From Beroe ovata (taxonomy: Eukaryota; Ctenophora; Nuda; Beroida; Beroidae): 11,536 nt of DNA. The notes beneath the pieces were generated by a model. It was not told the origin of the DNA, made no database searches, and was given only the letters and a program-made list of their open reading frames with translations. Position 1 is the first letter of the stretch. The number at the start of each line of letters is the position of its first letter. The stretch is from NCBI GenBank assembly GCA_946803715.1, contig CAMPET010000585.1, forward strand, positions 3,221-14,756, in the 5' to 3' direction. A program made the translations under genes and the position numbers. Shown here in pieces: positions 8,063 through 11,536 of the stretch.

Positions 8063-8464
8063 GTTATTTGTTATTATTCCTGTGTATATTGTGTGCTGTT
8101 TCGTCGTATTTTCCGTTACAAAGGAAGAAATATGAATCAGACTCTATAGTAGGCTACAGATGAACTGTGTGAATACAGTTTTTCACCAATTATAAACAGT
8201 GTTTATTTTATCAGCGTTTTAAGAATTAGTTATAATGTGACCCTCAAAATATTTCTATTTGAGTTTATTTCGTTATCAATTTGCTAGGTAAACTTTCAGT
8301 TGTGAAAGTAACGTATTGGGATTTCATGGCCAGAGCAAAGATTTGTTTTGTCGAGGATTTTATACTATTTTTGCTATACTGTGCATAATAATCTAACTAT
8401 CTTAATGCTATATGATGCGAGTCTATCTTTTTATCATGAAGATAATATTTTCAAAAATATGGTA
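8063..8464. other. 3' UTR and downstream flank of phosphatase copy 1
   Basis: No gene is seen. The first part matches the second copy: 8063-8149 with 11102-11188, and 8150-8274 with 11412-11536. There is no AATAAA on the plus strand. The region ends at the junction with the duplicated HENMT1 segment, where the left sequence shares GGTAA with the original locus. Confidence 0.5.
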
Positions 8465-9216
8465 AAGTTGGTCTAAGTTTCCATTTCTTACACAAATCTT
8501 TACTTACAGGTAGTGGAATTTTGCACATCCTATCAGTTTAAGACAGTTGCAGACTTTGGTGCAAATGAACTCGTATTCACACAATACCTCAAGAATCTTG
8601 AATTCATGAATCAGATTTACGCAGTTGACATTGATATTGAAGTGCTTGAGAGACACAAGTTGAAATGTAAGCCTTTGATGCTTGATCACATGAATAAGCG
8701 TTCTAATCCATTGAACGTATCTGTCCTTGGTGGGAGTGTCCTAGAATTTGACCAAAGGCTAAAAGGACTTGACTGCATTGTATGCCTTGAATTAATTGAA
8801 CATCTGGAGCCAAGTAAGTTAGACCAGTTCTCTAGGAACGTTTTTGGTCAGTTGCTTCCTAACTATGTCATAATAACTACCCCAAACAAGGATTTCAATG
8901 AACTGTTTGCTTTCAAAAACACTCAAATGCGTCATTGGGACCACAAATTTGAGTGGACCAGAGATCAATTTAGAGACTATTGTGAGAAAATCTGTAGAAA
9001 CTATTGTTATAGGTATTCAATATTTGGTGTTGGCGACCCTCCTCCTGGCCATGAAGACCTTGGATTCTGTACCCAAGGTGCTCTCTTAACTTTCAATGAA
9101 GACTTGCCTAGATCATCTGGTTTATGTGAAAGTAATTTTGAAAAAGAGCACCATAGTCAGTATGTTGAAGTATACACAGTTGATTACCCTGTTGCTGATC
9201 ACTCGCTCACATCAGA
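8465..9216 (+). pseudogene. HENMT1: Partial HENMT1 copy: exact repeat of 2627-3378
   Basis: The 752 bp appear identical to 2627-3378. The copy begins within the HENMT1 intron, keeping its last 45 bp and acceptor (exon part starts 8510), so it arose from DNA and not from a spliced transcript. It encodes residues 61-295, including all metal ligands, but lacks exon 1 and the C-terminal tail. At 9216 the frame runs into an N and then the minisatellite. Alone it could not make a normal enzyme. The perfect identity and the N at the right edge make an assembly misjoin likely; a very recent segmental duplication is the alternative. Confidence 0.85.
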
Positions 9217-9217
9217 N
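9217..9217. other. Ambiguous base (N) at a chimeric junction
   Basis: The only N in the window lies exactly between the end of the HENMT1 copy and the start of the second phosphatase-gene copy (counterpart 6179). This is what a contig join or collapsed gap leaves behind. Confidence 0.9.
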
Positions 9218-9452
9218 GTAGTACATAGTGTGTATCTGTGTAGCACATGTGTGTATCAGTGTAGCACATAGTGTGTATCTGTGCAGTAGTACGAAGTGTG
9301 TACTGTGTATCAGTGTAGCACATAGTGTGTATCAGTGCAGTAGCACATAGTGTGTGCTGTGTATTTGTGTAGTACATAGTGTGTACTGTGTACTGTGTAT
9401 CAGTGTAGTACATGTGTGTATCTGTGCAGTACAAAGTGTGTATCTGTGTAGT
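9218..9452. repeat. GT-rich minisatellite, second copy (partial)
   Basis: The copy starts mid-array at the equivalent of 6179 and is otherwise the same as 6179-6413. A break inside a repetitive array is where assemblers tend to misjoin. Confidence 0.85.
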
Positions 9453-9490
9453 GAAACCCCTCTCTCTCTCTCCATCTCTCATTATTTCAG

Positions 9491-11101
9491 TCACAACCTC
9501 AAAATGGACCTGATAGTGACGTCACCCATGAGACGAGCTCTCATGACGACAGACATAGTGTTTGGTGCCCCACCCCCGTCATGTGCAACAATCGTATCTC
9601 CGCTATGTTCAGGTAAGGGAGCGATTTGGATATGCAAATAGCAGTCCTTAAATAACTGTGAACCCGGTAGCAAAATCTCTGATTATCGTTGCAGGGCTTG
9701 GTTTCGCGACGAGTATGAACTCTACATGATTGTAAAAAGGTTGATACTTGTGGTGTGAGAGCAGGAGAGATTATTTGGGGGAAATTTGTGTCATTAGAAA
9801 CTTTCACGTCAACGAAGTATAAATGTGTGGGAACTGGGATCACTCACTTAACTTTCTACCGCTACTGACATCAGAAATTCAAAGAATAATTTTTGTTCCG
9901 TTTTCATGCAAATACGGTCTATTCCCATGTATTTTTGGACGCTGAATCGATTCCCGATCAAGTTTTGGCCCTATCTTGCTTTCTGAGGGGCTGTGAGTCA
10001 TGTGGCTATGAATCTCAAATCTGAAGAGAAACTGGAATTTTCACAAGTTTCCCGATGAGCTAGCTCAAAAATTCCTTCAGATTCGGATTCTACGTCGAAA
10101 AATAAGCCAGGAACACATATTACCATTCGTCGTACTGATAAAAATTTTTGACCGATTTAGTGTGTCCCATTGATTTTCGGGTTTTTGCAGGCATTGCTTC
10201 CTACAGGTTTGAAATCGTGATTTGGGCGTGGTTTAACGGCAAGTATGAACTTCATATGATCGTAAAAGAGTTTGATACTTGTAGTGTGAGAGTAGAAGAT
10301 ATGATTCGGTGGAAAATTGGTGTGGTTAGTGTCCGTCAATCCTCCATTAGAGATCTCCAAAATCGGAGTATAAAAGTGTGGAGTCAATCATTTCACTTTC
10401 TACAGATACTGAGATGTGAAATCTGAGGAAAATTTTTTGTTCTGTTTTTATGCAGATACCATGGATTCCCATGTATTTTTGGACGCTGAATCGATCCCCG
10501 ATCGAATTTTCCCCCGAACTCGCCTCCCTGAGGAGCTACGGGATAATTTACCCGGATTCCATTTTCCCTGTCAGAGGTTGGAGATGGGGGTTGTGACTAT
10601 GGATCGTCGCGGAGCGAGGTGGCCCGAGATTTCCCACACCACGACTTCTCCCTGGTCAGGGATGAAAGTTGGTGGACTGTCGATGAATCCATGAGTCAGG
10701 TAATTCTGCCGTGATAAGATTTCCCTTGGATAGAAATAATATTCTAAAATGAGGAGTTATTTCTCGCAAAATATACCCATTATCTATGCTTCAACTCCTC
10801 AGAAAGTCAATTAATTCTCTTATTTATGACTCGATGATAACGTTTCATCTCTCTTCAGTTAGAGGACCGAGTAGTAAAGTTCAAGCAATTCCTTCTCTCT
10901 CGCCCGGAAACACACATCGCCGTCGTCTCCCACGGTCGATTCCTGACCAAGTTCATGGGAGTGGAGGAGTTCTGTGTGTTCTGGAACTGTGATTGTAGGC
11001 GGGTGGAGGTGGATGAGGCAGGTGGTGTCAAGGAGGTGTCGCTCATCAGAGTTGAGGAGCCGTGGGAGGGGGTGTCAAGTACATTTGATCAGTCGGCGTA
11101 G
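9491..11101 (+). CDS. Histidine phosphatase, second copy: exons 2-4 only
   Basis: Exons are 9491-9612, 10575-10699 and 10859-11101, with the same borders and phases as the first copy and no stops or frameshifts. Exon 1, which carries the first catalytic His (LVRHG), is absent; its place is taken by the HENMT1 fragment and the N. The second catalytic His is intact in VVSHGRFLTKF. Differences from copy 1 in protein terms are I142V, E190G, S191V, W204R and T210A; the other exon 3 and 4 changes are silent. Exon 2 is identical. The exon 3 donor is GTAATT, a little better than GTTATT in copy 1. This is either a truncated paralogue, an alternative 3' cassette for the upstream exon 1, or a second allele placed in tandem by the assembler. 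Confidence 0.75.
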
Positions 11102-11188
11102 GTTATTTGTTATTATTCCTGTGTATATTGTGTACTGTTTCGTCGTATTTTCCGTTACATAGGAAGAAATATGAATCAGACTCTATAG

Positions 11189-11411
11189 CACCAATGAAGA
11201 CCCTACATGCTACAGTGAGTTATGTGTTTGGAGCTGTTGCTCAATATGTGCCTCTTGTTTAGTTGACACAATTCAGAAAGTATGCCATCCTGTTTACAGT
11301 AAGTATGCCATCTGGAAATGCCCCTGTCACTGTGAGAATGCCACATTTCGCATTCCAGTTGCAGTTCTCTTATCGTAGGTTGGGCATTTCAACGTCGGTT
11401 TTACTGTATAG
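11189..11411. mobile_element. 223-bp insertion present only in the second copy
   Basis: The segment interrupts sequence that is continuous at 8149/8150 in copy 1. TATAG lies on both sides (11184-11188 and 11407-11411) and once in copy 1, as for a 5-bp target duplication. It holds a direct repeat, AAGTATGCCATC (two copies about 24 bases apart), and an inverted pair, GAAATGCCC (11315-11323) and GGGCATTTC (11382-11390). The ends show no strong terminal inverted repeat, so a deletion from copy 1 between TATAG repeats is also possible. No protein is encoded. Confidence 0.6.
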
Positions 11412-11536
11412 TAGGCTAAAGATGAACTGTGTGAATACAGTTTTTCACCAATTATAAACAGTGTTTATTTTATCAGCATTTTTAGAATTAGTTATAATGT
11501 GAGCCTCAAAATATTTCTATTTGAGTTTATTTCGTT

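Larger units (their letters stand above)
9218..11536. repeat. Second copy of 6179-8274
   Basis: The offset is a constant 3039 up to 11188, then 3262 from 11412 to the window end. I see no difference from 9218 to about 10451 (1.2 kb). From 10452 differences appear: by hand about 29 over the ~400 bp up to exon 4, then 11 in exon 4. The copy contains the minisatellite remnant, exons 2-4 and the 3' flank. Confidence 0.9.

Overview
The window is nuclear DNA from an animal, most likely an invertebrate. Genes are split by GT-AG introns. One encodes an animal-type small-RNA 2'-O-methyltransferase (HENMT1/Hen1 family) and another a DXO/Rai1-type decapping nuclease. A LINE-type ORF1, a foldback repeat and an intronic minisatellite complete the picture. 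The sequence alone does not name a species.

Layout: positions 1-1186 hold the 5' part of a non-LTR retrotransposon ORF1 on the minus strand, open at the window edge. Positions 1187-2399 carry no gene but hold a short tandem repeat, a foldback element with ~120-140 bp arms, a CpG-rich stretch and a hairpin. Three genes then follow on the plus strand: a HENMT1-like gene (two exons, 2400-3700, 402 aa), a single-exon DXO-like gene (3972-5027, 351 aa), and a four-exon histidine phosphatase (phosphoglycerate-mutase-like; 5779-8062, 236 or 218 aa).

The right third is duplicated sequence. Positions 8465-9216 repeat part of the HENMT1 gene (2627-3378) with no difference that I could see. A single N sits at 9217. 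Positions 9218-11536 are a second copy of 6179-8274, carrying phosphatase exons 2, 3 and 4 but not exon 1. This copy looks identical up to about 10451, then diverges by several percent, and it has 223 extra bases at 11189-11411. The intact, mostly synonymously diverged exons point to a true paralogue or second allele. The exact HENMT1 fragment beside an N points to a misjoined assembly.

Functionally, HENMT1 protects small-RNA 3' ends and DXO removes defective 5' caps and degrades the RNA, so two RNA-end enzymes lie about 270 bp apart in the same orientation. The phosphatase has no evident link to RNA. Each gene has a candidate 3' splice site shortly upstream of its start, which fits 5'-UTR introns or spliced-leader addition; I cannot separate these from sequence alone.
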